A stretch of 27,997 nucleotides of DNA from an uncultured Fusobacterium sp. (lineage in GTDB: Bacteria; Fusobacteriota; Fusobacteriia; Fusobacteriales; Fusobacteriaceae). Made by a program: the position numbers and the translations under genes. A model generated the notes under the pieces. It saw only the letters and a list, made by a program, of their open reading frames with translations, made no database searches and was not told where the DNA came from. Numbering within the stretch: position 1 is the stretch's first letter; each line of letters begins with the position of its first letter. Where the stretch lies: NCBI RefSeq assembly GCF_905200055.1, contig NZ_CAJKIS010000032.1:1-27997 (forward strand), in the 5' to 3' direction. Shown in pieces: positions 8,311-16,163 of the stretch.

Positions 8311-8799
8311 TTAATATTCACACCATTCTATATTTTGTGAAAATATATTTACTGGTAAGTTAGCGTGAATCTCTCCTGTTCTTCCTGAAAAATCATAATT
8401 CCAACCACCAGTTTTGTTACCTTCTGAAAAATCATTTGTATCATAAATCATATTACTTTCTGATATTTGTTCATTTTCAGGAGTATTAGGTAATGAATTT
8501 TTTCCATAAATCTCTGCAAAAGATATAAATTTACCATTTTTATCTGTATAATCTAATACTCTTAAATTATCCTTTGCTCCTTCATAGGTTAAATTTGGAT
8601 ATTCATTAGTTAATTGATAGTATTCCTCTAATGCTATCCTTAATTCTTTTAACTCTTTTAATGTGTATTCTGCTCTTTTCGCTTGTTTTAAATCATTAAT
8701 ATTATAAAAACCTAAAAAAAGAATCAACATTCCCAATAAAAATATTGCAATCTTTATTCCAATTTTCTTTAATTTTTCTTTTTTCTCCATTGTTTTCAC
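8311..8799 (-). CDS. Membrane-anchored protein with pilin/pseudopilin-like features
   Basis: Not assigned to a family with certainty. The 162 residues have a lysine-rich start (1-16), one hydrophobic segment (about 14-32), a helix with the pattern LKELRIALEEYYQLTNEYP (50-68), then LPNTP (103-107) and GGWNYDFSGRTGEIHANLP near the end. An N-terminal hydrophobic helix, an 'Ale-Y...YP' helix and a terminal GGW-Y-GEI-N block are typical of type II secretion and type IV pseudopilins. However, the prepilin peptidase motif G-F-x3-E is absent, and the protein would be a plain N-terminally anchored one. The frame opens with a GTG at 8799 that shares its base with the TAG of yqeH; an ATG three codons later (8790) is an alternative. 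The Shine-Dalgarno is weak, consistent with translational coupling. Confidence 0.8.
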   Translation of the reverse strand: MKTMEKKEKLKKIGIKIAIFLLGMLILFLGFYNINDLKQAKRAEYTLKELKELRIALEEYYQLTNEYPNLTYEGAKDNLRVLDYTDKNGKFISFAEIYGKNSLPNTPENEQISESNMIYDTNDFSEGNKTGGWNYDFSGRTGEIHANLPVNIFSQNIEWCEY

Positions 8800-9911
8800 T
8801 ATCTTTTTGGCTTAATAAAAGCATCTCTAACTATTATTCCAGCTTTTTTAGGTAAAGTAATCTCAATTTCTAAAGGACCTCTTTTTACAGATATCCATCC
8901 TAATCCTTTAAATACTAACTCTTCTCCAGCTTGAATTTTAACTTTTTTCTTAATCATATCCAAATTTTTATAAGTATCTCTGCATTTTTCACATGGTGGG
9001 AAGAAAAGATCACTTCTTTCTCCTGCTAATAGCTCTTTTAATTTTTCCACATTAGTTTCATGGAAAGTTACATCTTTAGCAGCATAAAGTGAGAAAATAG
9101 GTGTTACCTCATCTTCATTTATCACTCTAAACCATAATAGATCTCCTATTATTAGAGCTCTTCCTTTTTTTACCTTAAATGTTTTTCTTGATATCTCCCC
9201 TGAAGGTACCATTTTTAAGTTACACTCTTCACATACTAAGTCAGATATTCTTCCATCTGGAATAAGCCCTGGAGTATCTATTAAAAATATATTTGTATGA
9301 GGAATTTGGTTTTTTACACTTTTCAATGTTGTTCCCGGATATTTAGAAACTGTTACTTTTTTTGCTCCTAAAAGTCTATTTACTATACTTGACTTTCCAA
9401 CATTTGTAACTCCTAAAACAAGAGCTTCTACTCCATCAGGATAGAAATGTTTTATTTTTTTAAATATTCCATTGATTCCATAACCATTTTTACTACTTAC
9501 TATAGCTATATCCAATGGTGCTATTCCCTCTTCAGCCAATCTATCTTTTACCCAATCAGCAACTTCAGAAGGGTGTTTATCATCTGGAATAAGATCTAAT
9601 TTATTAATTACTACTATTGAATCCATCTCTCTAAGTACATCTAATATCTCATCATCAAAAGATCCTTCAAAGTCAATAATATCAAAAACTGCTATTGCTA
9701 ATTTAGAGTATTGCATAGCTTCTTGAACTTCTCTTCTATAATCATCTTTATTCATTCTAACTGGCATATATTTACCATAATTTTTTATTTTAAAACATCT
9801 TTGACAATAGTGATCTCCAGGTTCTTCTAATTTAGCAGCTGGCAGATATCCACCTTTGTTTACATCTTCACTTTGTAATTCAATTCCACAACCTATACAT
9901 TTCTTACCCAT
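8799..9911 (-). CDS. yqeH: Ribosome biogenesis GTPase YqeH
   Basis: Circularly permuted GTPase that acts in 30S ribosomal subunit assembly in Bacillus. The permutation is plain: the G4 motif NKLD (about 103-106) precedes G1 GVTNVGKSS (about 167-175) and G3 DTPG (about 212-215). An N-terminal zinc-finger has C5-x2-C8 and C36-x2-C39, and a further C-x2-C occurs after the G domain (VCEEC) and again in PPCEKC. Length of 370 fits the family. Start choice: the ATG at 9917 is only two bases from AGGAG, whereas the ATG at 9911 is eight bases from it and yields MGKKCIGCG. It sits 18 bases downstream of hslV, exactly where hslU (clpY) would be expected by comparison with Bacillus. Confidence 0.93.
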   Translation of the reverse strand: MGKKCIGCGIELQSEDVNKGGYLPAAKLEEPGDHYCQRCFKIKNYGKYMPVRMNKDDYRREVQEAMQYSKLAIAVFDIIDFEGSFDDEILDVLREMDSIVVINKLDLIPDDKHPSEVADWVKDRLAEEGIAPLDIAIVSSKNGYGINGIFKKIKHFYPDGVEALVLGVTNVGKSSIVNRLLGAKKVTVSKYPGTTLKSVKNQIPHTNIFLIDTPGLIPDGRISDLVCEECNLKMVPSGEISRKTFKVKKGRALIIGDLLWFRVINEDEVTPIFSLYAAKDVTFHETNVEKLKELLAGERSDLFFPPCEKCRDTYKNLDMIKKKVKIQAGEELVFKGLGWISVKRGPLEIEITLPKKAGIIVRDAFIKPKR

Positions 9912-9929
9912 ACACATCTCTCCTTTAAT

Positions 9930-10457
9930 TTATATCACATCATAAACTATATTTTGATTAGTATATATACATAATTCTCCAGCTATATCCATAGCTTCCA
10001 CAGCTATCTCTTCTGCTGATAGTTCAGTATGCTTTAACATTGCCTTTGCTGCTGCATAAGCATAATTTCCTCCACTTCCAATAGCTGCTACATCTCCATC
10101 AGGTTCTATTACATCTCCATTTCCTGAAAGAATTAGTATCATATTCTTATCTGCCACTATAAGCATAGCATCTAAAACTCTTAAAGCTTTATCTGTTCTC
10201 CAATCTTTAGCTAGTTCAACAGAGGCTTTTTTTAAATTTCCTCCAAATTCATCTAACTTATTTTCAAACTTATCCATCAAAGCAAAAGCATCTGCTGCTG
10301 CTCCAGCAAAACCAGCAAGAATATTATAGTTACCTATTCTACGAATCTTTTTTGCATTACTTTTAAAAACTACTTCTCCAAAAGTCACTTGTCCATCTCC
10401 TGCAAGTGCTACTTTTCCATCTTTTTTTACTGCTATTATAGTAGTAGCTTTTATCAT
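9930..10457 (-). CDS. hslV: ATP-dependent protease proteolytic subunit HslV (ClpQ)
   Basis: Threonine-type peptidase that forms two stacked hexamers and degrades proteins fed to it by the HslU ATPase. Hallmarks are TTIIAVKKDGKVALAGDGQVTFGE, then LAGFAGAAADAF, ELAKDWRTD, AMLIVAD and AIGSGGNYA. The likely nucleophile is T5, so four residues (MIKA) would have to be removed or tolerated; I recall short extensions of this sort in Bacillus CodW and Thermotoga HslV, so this is not a defect. The ATG overlaps the TGA of the preceding recombinase gene (ATGA at 10457-10454), which implies coupled translation. No hslU is present in the window, although it is the usual neighbour and obligate partner. Confidence 0.95.
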   Translation of the reverse strand: MIKATTIIAVKKDGKVALAGDGQVTFGEVVFKSNAKKIRRIGNYNILAGFAGAAADAFALMDKFENKLDEFGGNLKKASVELAKDWRTDKALRVLDAMLIVADKNMILILSGNGDVIEPDGDVAAIGSGGNYAYAAAKAMLKHTELSAEEIAVEAMDIAGELCIYTNQNIVYDVI

Positions 10458-11356
10458 TTTCCTTCACTCCTCATAGTTGCTTTCATAAAATCAAATGGTA
10501 CTCTGCACAACATCTCTTCATATACTTTTGTACTCTCTATTGTAACATGTCCCATCAATTCTTTCAAATAATTAATCTTCATTCCCTTTGCCAACAAATG
10601 CAATGCAAATGTATGCCTAAAGCTATACGGACTGATCTCCCTTGTTATATTTGCTCTTTGAGCATATCTATCCACTATTCTTCTAAGAGATCTATCACTT
10701 AATCTATTCCCAGAGCCATTGACAAAAAGAATTTCAGGATTATATTTTTCTCTATATTTTTCTTTTTTTGCTTCTATATATTTTTTAAAATACTCTCGAG
10801 TTCTTTCACTAAAAAAGACAGTTCTATTATTTTTACCATTAAATACTAATAGTTCTCTCTTATCTAAATCAAAAAATTGCTCTCCTGTTTTTAACATTTC
10901 TATTGATGTTATCCCACTTGAATACATAAGTTCTAATATCAATCTATCTCTTAAACCATTTGCATTATCTGTATTTATAACAGCCCTCAATCTATTTATC
11001 TCATCTAAAGTTAAAATATCAGGTTTTTCAGCTTCAAAACTAGGTGAACTAATAACCTCAACAGGATTACTTTTTATATGATTATTCTTTAACAAAAATT
11101 TAAAAAATGATCTTAAAGATGAAAGTTTTCTATTTAAAGATCTTTTTCCAACATTATTATCTTGTAGCGAGATTAAAAAACCTCTTAACATAACAGATGT
11201 TATCTCCATTACATCATCTATTTTTTCTATCTCTCTTAAATAAACAGATAATTGCGATAGATCTTTCTTCATAGACTTTATTGTATTAAGACTTTTATTC
11301 TCTCCAAACTCCATTATATACAAAAAATCTTTTATATATTTGTCTATATTTTCCAT
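10454..11356 (-). CDS. xerC: XerC/CodV-like tyrosine recombinase with degenerate active site
   Basis: Positional counterpart of codV/xerC, which resolves chromosome dimers at dif. The 300 residues have an N-terminal SAM-like DNA-binding domain (about 1-100) and a catalytic domain (about 110-290). Aligned with XerD (R148, K172, H244, R247, H270, Y279), this protein shows T150 in YSSGITSIEML, K175, Y244 in SPYSFRH, R247, H270 in LMGH and Y279 in STKVYEEM. Two of the six catalytic residues, Arg I and His II, are therefore replaced, while the nucleophilic tyrosine remains. The codons are plainly ACA and TAT. The frame is otherwise intact and full length, with a good Shine-Dalgarno. It may be inactive, accessory, or a divergent recombinase; a second Xer elsewhere in the genome would be expected. 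Confidence 0.88.
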   Translation of the reverse strand: MENIDKYIKDFLYIMEFGENKSLNTIKSMKKDLSQLSVYLREIEKIDDVMEITSVMLRGFLISLQDNNVGKRSLNRKLSSLRSFFKFLLKNNHIKSNPVEVISSPSFEAEKPDILTLDEINRLRAVINTDNANGLRDRLILELMYSSGITSIEMLKTGEQFFDLDKRELLVFNGKNNRTVFFSERTREYFKKYIEAKKEKYREKYNPEILFVNGSGNRLSDRSLRRIVDRYAQRANITREISPYSFRHTFALHLLAKGMKINYLKELMGHVTIESTKVYEEMLCRVPFDFMKATMRSEGK

Positions 11357-11380
11357 CTTATCACCTTCTCAATCTATTTT

Positions 11381-12694
11381 TTAATTTAACTCTCCAATTT
11401 TTGTATCTAAATAATCTAAAGCTATTTTTGAAATTGTGTTATATCTCTCTTTTTTATCTCTTATTCTAACTCCATCTAATGATCTAATTATTCCAAAATT
11501 TGGTCCCATAGGTTGGAAATTTTTCTTTTCCTCTGTTACATATTTTATCATAGCACCTATGGCACTTCTATCATCTAAAATGAAATTCTCTTTTCCTAAA
11601 ATTCTATGAGCTATATTTATAGCTGCCATAGCTCCAGTTGCTATTGATGAAACATATCCCTCGCTTCCAGTAATTTGTCCTGCAAAATAAATATTATCTC
11701 TACTTTTTAATTTTAAAGTTTCATCTAAAAGTTTTGAAGAGTTAATAAAAGTATTTCTATGCATTACACCATATCTTATAAACTCTGCATTTTCTAGTCC
11801 TGGTATCATTGAGAATACTCTTTTTTGCTCTCCCCATTTAAGATTTGTTTGGAATCCTACAATATTATATAATTTTCCCTCTTTATCATCTTGTCTTAAC
11901 TGAACAACTGCATAATCCATCTTATCTGTATTAGGATTAATTAATCCCTTAGGTTTCAATGGCCCAAAAACTAAAGTTCTCTCTCCTGTCATAGCTATTC
12001 TTTCAACAGGCATACAAGCTTCGAAAAGTTTCTCCTCTTCAAAAGTTTTTAAAGGGACTCTCTCAGCTGTAATAAGAGCATTATAGAAAGCATAATACTC
12101 CTCTTTATTCATAGGGCAATTGATATACTCCCCTTCTCCCTTTCCATAACGTGATTGTCTATATGCTTTAGTCATATCAATAGATTCTAAAGTTACTATT
12201 GGAGCTGCTGCATCATAGAAATATAGATGATCGCTATGAGTTAACTCCCCTATCTCTTTAGACAATATTTCTGAAGTTAACGGTCCAGATGCTAATAAAA
12301 CTATTTGATCTTCTGGTATATTTGTAAACTCCTCTTCTATTATTTCAATATTTTCCATATTTTTTAAATATTCAGTTATCTCTATAGAGAAACCATCCCT
12401 ATCTACTGCTAGGGCTTGCCCTGCTGGAACTCTATTTTTATCAGCTATCTTTATTAATAGAGAATCTAATCTTCTTAACTCCTCTTTCATAAGTCCAGAA
12501 GCATTTGCAAGGTTATCTCCTCCTAAAGAGTTACTACATACTAACTCTGCATAATATGGTTTCTTATGTGCTTCTGTCATCTTTTTAGATTTCATCTCAT
12601 AAAGTTTTACTTTTATTCCTCTTTTAGCTAACTGATATGCCGCTTCGCAACCTGCTAAACCAGCACCTACTACTATTACCTCTTTTTTATTCAT
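11381..12694 (-). CDS. trmFO: Folate/FAD-dependent tRNA (uracil-54-C5)-methyltransferase TrmFO
   Basis: Forms ribothymidine at position 54 of tRNA using methylenetetrahydrofolate and FAD. The 437 residues match the family. The N-terminal FAD motif is VVGAGLAGCEAAYQLAKRG (8-26). The two cysteines important in the Bacillus enzyme (Cys53 and Cys226) correspond to C53 in ELVCSNSLGG and C227 in FEACMPVE. The C-terminal part has the expected GQITGSEGYVSSIATG and MGPNFGI segments. The ATG is preceded by AAGGAG. It lies between topA and xerC, as gid does in Bacillus, and a hairpin separates it from topA. Confidence 0.97.
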   Translation of the reverse strand: MNKKEVIVVGAGLAGCEAAYQLAKRGIKVKLYEMKSKKMTEAHKKPYYAELVCSNSLGGDNLANASGLMKEELRRLDSLLIKIADKNRVPAGQALAVDRDGFSIEITEYLKNMENIEIIEEEFTNIPEDQIVLLASGPLTSEILSKEIGELTHSDHLYFYDAAAPIVTLESIDMTKAYRQSRYGKGEGEYINCPMNKEEYYAFYNALITAERVPLKTFEEEKLFEACMPVERIAMTGERTLVFGPLKPKGLINPNTDKMDYAVVQLRQDDKEGKLYNIVGFQTNLKWGEQKRVFSMIPGLENAEFIRYGVMHRNTFINSSKLLDETLKLKSRDNIYFAGQITGSEGYVSSIATGAMAAINIAHRILGKENFILDDRSAIGAMIKYVTEEKKNFQPMGPNFGIIRSLDGVRIRDKKERYNTISKIALDYLDTKIGELN

Positions 12695-12720
12695 TATTTC
12701 TCCTTGTTTATAAATTCAAA

Positions 12721-12744
12721 GAGCTCACCCCTAAAGGTGAGTTC
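12721..12744 (-). other. Hairpin between topA and trmFO
   Basis: GAGCTCACC (12721-12729) and GGTGAGTTC (12736-12744) form a 9-bp stem with one G-U pair and a 6-base loop, three bases after the topA stop. On the minus strand only a broken T run (TTTGAATTT) follows. It may be a leaky terminator, an RNA-processing or stability element, or an attenuator of the downstream trmFO-xerC-hslV-yqeH genes. Confidence 0.55.
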
Positions 12745-12747
12745 TTA

Positions 12748-14997
12748 CTATTTCTCTATTTTCTTTATATTCTTACACTCTGGGTACCCTGTACAAGCTA
12801 AGAATTTTCCCCATCTTCCTCTACTGATTTTAAATGGACGTCCACATTTTTCACATCTACCTGCAGCTTTTAAGATTCTATCCTCTTCATCTTTTATCTT
12901 TTTAAGCTCTGTATTTATCTGCATTACTCCATTTTTCTCTTCAATCTTGTTATTGGCTAACATCTTTCTAATCTCTGGAGGTAATGGCATTCTATCATTA
13001 TCTTCTGAGAAGTTCTCACTCTCTAAATAACTTCCAAATCTTCCTGTTTTTAACAGATACTTTGCTCCAGTTGAAGTTACAACATCTGTTTCTTTACCTT
13101 TTTTAGCTTTTACAAGCTCTTCAACCTTCTCCTTAACATAGATTTTTCCATTCTCTATCTCTTCTGCTGGTATCTCTATTCCTTTTAAAGATATTCTCTC
13201 TTTGCATCCATCTTCTTCATTAGGACAAGCTAAATATCTTCCAAATCTTCCTGTTTTTAAAATCATATTTCCCTTTCCGCAAGAACAAGGAACATCTGAT
13301 TCTATAATTCTTGACATCTCCTCTTCTACTTTTACTTTAAATTTATCTATATAGTATTTTAAATCTTTATAGAAAACTGAAAGTAGAGATATCCAGTCCT
13401 TTTCTCCTTCTGCTACCTCATCTAATTCATTTTCAAGCTCAGCAGTAAATTTTATATTCATTATATTAGGGAAATTTTCATCTAACTTATTTTTAATCTC
13501 ATATCCCAATGCTGTTGGCACAAAGCTCTTTCCCTCAAGAGCAACATACTCTCTTTTTTTCAAAGTTTCTATAATTGTTGCATATGTAGATGGTCTACCA
13601 ATTCCCTCTGCTTCTAATTTTTTTACTAGAGAAGACTCAGTAAATCTTGAAGGTGGCTTAGTATAATCCTCTTTTATCAATAACTTTTCTAACTTTAATA
13701 TATCTCCAACTTTGATATCTGGAAACTCTCCTAATGGAAGATCCTCTTCTTCTTTAAATATCTTATAGTATCCATCAAAGATAATTTTATTAATAGTTCC
13801 TCTAAAAGAAAATTTGTCATAGTTACACACAAGCTCAAATTGTTCATATTTCATTGGAGCTAATTGTGATATAACAAATCTCTCCCAAATAAGTTTATAT
13901 AACTTTTGTTGGTCTTTATCTAAAGTATTTTTTAAACTATCTGGAGTTAAGTTTATATCTGTTGGTCTAATAGCTTCGTGAGCATCTTGAATTTTTTGTT
14001 TACTTTTACTTGTCTTTTTAACACCTAAATACTCTTTACCAAAGTTTTCAAGAATATAGTTTTTAGCCATTTCCACTGCATCATCTGATATTCTTGTAGA
14101 GTCTGTTCTCATATAAGTGATAAGTCCTTTATGAGTTCCTTCAATATCTATTCCTTCATAAAGCCCTTGAGCTATTCTCATAGTTTTTGATGCTGAAAAT
14201 CCTAGATATGAAGATGCTAACTGTTGTAAAGTACTTGTTTTTAAAGGAAGTGGAGAGTTTTTACTTTTCTTTGAAACTTTAGCTTCGATTACTTCAAAAT
14301 CTTTTTTCTCAACTTTCTTTATCTCTTCAACTACTTTTTCATCTGTTAGTTTATCTATTTTTTTATCTTCTACTTTGTATAATGCAAGTTTTAACTTATT
14401 AGTAAACTCACCTTTTACTTCCCAAAATTTTACAGGAACAAATTTTTTTATCTCATCTTCAAGATCACATATTAATTTTAATGCTACTGATTGAACTCTT
14501 CCTGCACTTGTATTTGATGAAATACTTTTCCAAAGTAGCGAACTTATTCCATATCCCACTAATCTATCCAATATTCTTCTAGCTTGTTGGGCATTTACCT
14601 TATCCATATCAATTTTTCTAGGATGTGTTATTGAATCTTTAATAGCTGTTTCTGTAATCTCATTAAATTCTATTCTATTAGAATCATCTTCCGAAAGTTT
14701 TAAAGCATAAGCTATGTGCCATGCTATTGCCTCTCCTTCTCTATCAGGGTCAGATGCTAAAAATACTTTATCTGATTTTTTAGCCATGTCTTTTAAATTT
14801 TTTATTACTTCACCTTTTCCCTTAATAGTAGAATAAGAAGGTTTAAAATCATTCTCTACATCTACACCTAATTTACTTTTAGGTAGATCTCTAACATGCC
14901 CAAATGATGCTACAACATGAAAGTCCTTTCCAAGTATTTTTTCTATTGTTTTAGCCTTAGCTGGGGATTCAACTATTACTAAATTTTTTTTACCCAA
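12748..14997 (-). CDS. topA: DNA topoisomerase I (type IA)
   Basis: Relaxes negatively supercoiled DNA by single-strand passage. The Toprim domain opens with VIVESPAKAKTIEK (7-20, E10) and contains DPDREGEAIAWH (83-94) for metal binding. The nucleophile is Y295 in THKGLITYMRTDSTRIS. The GIGRPSTYATII segment follows. The C-terminus has two Zn-finger-like topoisomerase repeats, one with CSCGKG...CPNEEDGC and one with CEKCG...CTGYPEC. The 749 residues are normal for the family. The start is TTG at 14997, seven bases after AGGGGTG-type Shine-Dalgarno pairing; no better ATG is near. A probable internal promoter lies upstream in the 89-base gap after dprA. Confidence 0.97.
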   Translation of the reverse strand: MGKKNLVIVESPAKAKTIEKILGKDFHVVASFGHVRDLPKSKLGVDVENDFKPSYSTIKGKGEVIKNLKDMAKKSDKVFLASDPDREGEAIAWHIAYALKLSEDDSNRIEFNEITETAIKDSITHPRKIDMDKVNAQQARRILDRLVGYGISSLLWKSISSNTSAGRVQSVALKLICDLEDEIKKFVPVKFWEVKGEFTNKLKLALYKVEDKKIDKLTDEKVVEEIKKVEKKDFEVIEAKVSKKSKNSPLPLKTSTLQQLASSYLGFSASKTMRIAQGLYEGIDIEGTHKGLITYMRTDSTRISDDAVEMAKNYILENFGKEYLGVKKTSKSKQKIQDAHEAIRPTDINLTPDSLKNTLDKDQQKLYKLIWERFVISQLAPMKYEQFELVCNYDKFSFRGTINKIIFDGYYKIFKEEEDLPLGEFPDIKVGDILKLEKLLIKEDYTKPPSRFTESSLVKKLEAEGIGRPSTYATIIETLKKREYVALEGKSFVPTALGYEIKNKLDENFPNIMNIKFTAELENELDEVAEGEKDWISLLSVFYKDLKYYIDKFKVKVEEEMSRIIESDVPCSCGKGNMILKTGRFGRYLACPNEEDGCKERISLKGIEIPAEEIENGKIYVKEKVEELVKAKKGKETDVVTSTGAKYLLKTGRFGSYLESENFSEDNDRMPLPPEIRKMLANNKIEEKNGVMQINTELKKIKDEEDRILKAAGRCEKCGRPFKISRGRWGKFLACTGYPECKNIKKIEK

Positions 14998-15027
14998 AAC
15001 TCTTCACCCCTATCTAACTTTTCATTC

Positions 15028-15036
15028 ATTATATCA
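15028..15036 (-). promoter_or_regulatory. Extended -10 promoter for topA
   Basis: On the minus strand the sequence TGATATAAT (15036-15028) is a perfect extended -10 element about 30 bases before the topA start. The -35 region is poor. It lies in the longest gap inside the operon, suggesting that topA and the genes after it also have a promoter of their own. Confidence 0.55.
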
Positions 15037-15086
15037 TTTCCGTTTCATTTTACTAAAAAATGTGAAAAAAAGCAACAATCATTTCT

Positions 15087-16145
15087 CTACTCTCTTTTTC
15101 TATACTTTCCACCAGCAACACTAACAACTAATTTTTTCAACTCTAAATTCATTAATATTGCCAATGCTTCTCCTGCTTTTATAGAAGTTTTAATTATTAT
15201 CTCATCTAATGTTAATTCTTTATTTAAGACACAATATATTTTTTCTTCTAAAGGTGTCATATCTGCCTTTATTTTTCTTTTCTCTCTTTTTTTCCATTCA
15301 TATTCTGAAAGAATATCTGCAACGCTTGTAACTAATTTTGCCTGTGAATTTTTTATCAATTCATTACATCCTTCTGATGCAGGAGAAAAAATATCACCAG
15401 GTACAGCAAACACCTCTCTTCCTTCTTCTAATGCTATTTCAGCAGTTATAAGACTTCCACCTTTTAATTGACTCTCAACGACTAAGATACCCTTTGAAAT
15501 TCCTGCTATTATTCTATTTCTCATAGGAAAGTTTCGTGCCAATGGTTCTGTTCCTAAAGGAAATTCACTTAAAATTAACCCTTTTTTTTCTATCTCTTGC
15601 CATAAAACTCTATTTTCTTTAGGATAAATTATATCTAATCCACTTCCTACTACTGCTATAGTTTTTCCTTGACTTTCTAAAGTTTTTTTATGACAAATAC
15701 TATCTATTCCTAAAGCTAAACCACTAACTGTAACAATATTATTTTCAACCAGCTCTTGAGAAAATTTTTCACAAACTACTCTTCCATAAGTTGTAGCTTT
15801 TCTTGTTCCGACAACACCTATTACTCTTTTTTTCAAAAGTGAAATATCACCCTTATAATATAAAAATACTGGCGGTTGACTAATATTTTTTAACTTTTCT
15901 GGATAATCAGAACTTTTTAAACTTAAAATCTTTATATTTTTTTCATTTAATTTTTGTATCTCTTCTTTTAAATTTACATTTTTTGATCCAATTATCTTTG
16001 AATATTCTTCCTCTTTTATCTGAAAACTATTTATAAAAGTATATTTATCAAACTTAAAAATTTCCTCATAATTTTCAAATCTTTCCATTAAATTCCGAAT
16101 AACACAATCTCTAACCCCTGCTATCCTTAATTTATACCATTCCAA
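15087..16145 (-). CDS. dprA: DNA-processing protein DprA (Smf)
   Basis: Binds incoming single-stranded DNA and loads RecA during natural transformation. The 352 residues consist of an N-terminal helical region (about 1-80), the DprA Rossmann domain (about 105-285) with GVVGTRKATTYG (110-121), SGLALGIDSICHK (141-153), GSGLDIIYPKEN (167-178), SEFPLGTEPLARNFPMRNRIIAG (193-215, cited as a region) and VESQLKGGSLITAEIALEEGREVFAVPG, and a C-terminal winged-helix-like segment (about 296-350). The start is TTG at 16145, eight bases after AGGGG; the ATG three bases inside is out of frame. It follows the TPR gene by 18 bases. Presence of dprA is consistent with competence but many non-competent bacteria keep it. 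Confidence 0.96.
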   Translation of the reverse strand: MEWYKLRIAGVRDCVIRNLMERFENYEEIFKFDKYTFINSFQIKEEEYSKIIGSKNVNLKEEIQKLNEKNIKILSLKSSDYPEKLKNISQPPVFLYYKGDISLLKKRVIGVVGTRKATTYGRVVCEKFSQELVENNIVTVSGLALGIDSICHKKTLESQGKTIAVVGSGLDIIYPKENRVLWQEIEKKGLILSEFPLGTEPLARNFPMRNRIIAGISKGILVVESQLKGGSLITAEIALEEGREVFAVPGDIFSPASEGCNELIKNSQAKLVTSVADILSEYEWKKREKRKIKADMTPLEEKIYCVLNKELTLDEIIIKTSIKAGEALAILMNLELKKLVVSVAGGKYRKRE

Positions 16146-16163
16146 AAAATCAACCCCTATTTT

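Noticed and set aside
10443..10457. HslV missing its N-terminal catalytic threonine
   Set aside because: T5-T6 align with the usual T-T; four extra N-terminal residues resemble extensions I recall in CodW and Thermotoga HslV.
10719..11081. 120-codon plus-strand open frame
   Set aside because: Antisense to the XerC-like gene; composition is a low-complexity Phe/Leu/Ser/Ile mirror of AT-rich coding DNA, with no Shine-Dalgarno sequence.
12695..12747. Separate promoter for trmFO
   Set aside because: No convincing -10/-35 pair fits in the 53-base gap, most of which is occupied by the hairpin and ribosome-binding site.
12704..13030. 108-codon plus-strand open frame
   Set aside because: Antisense to the C-terminal zinc region of topA and to a hairpin; no supporting signal.
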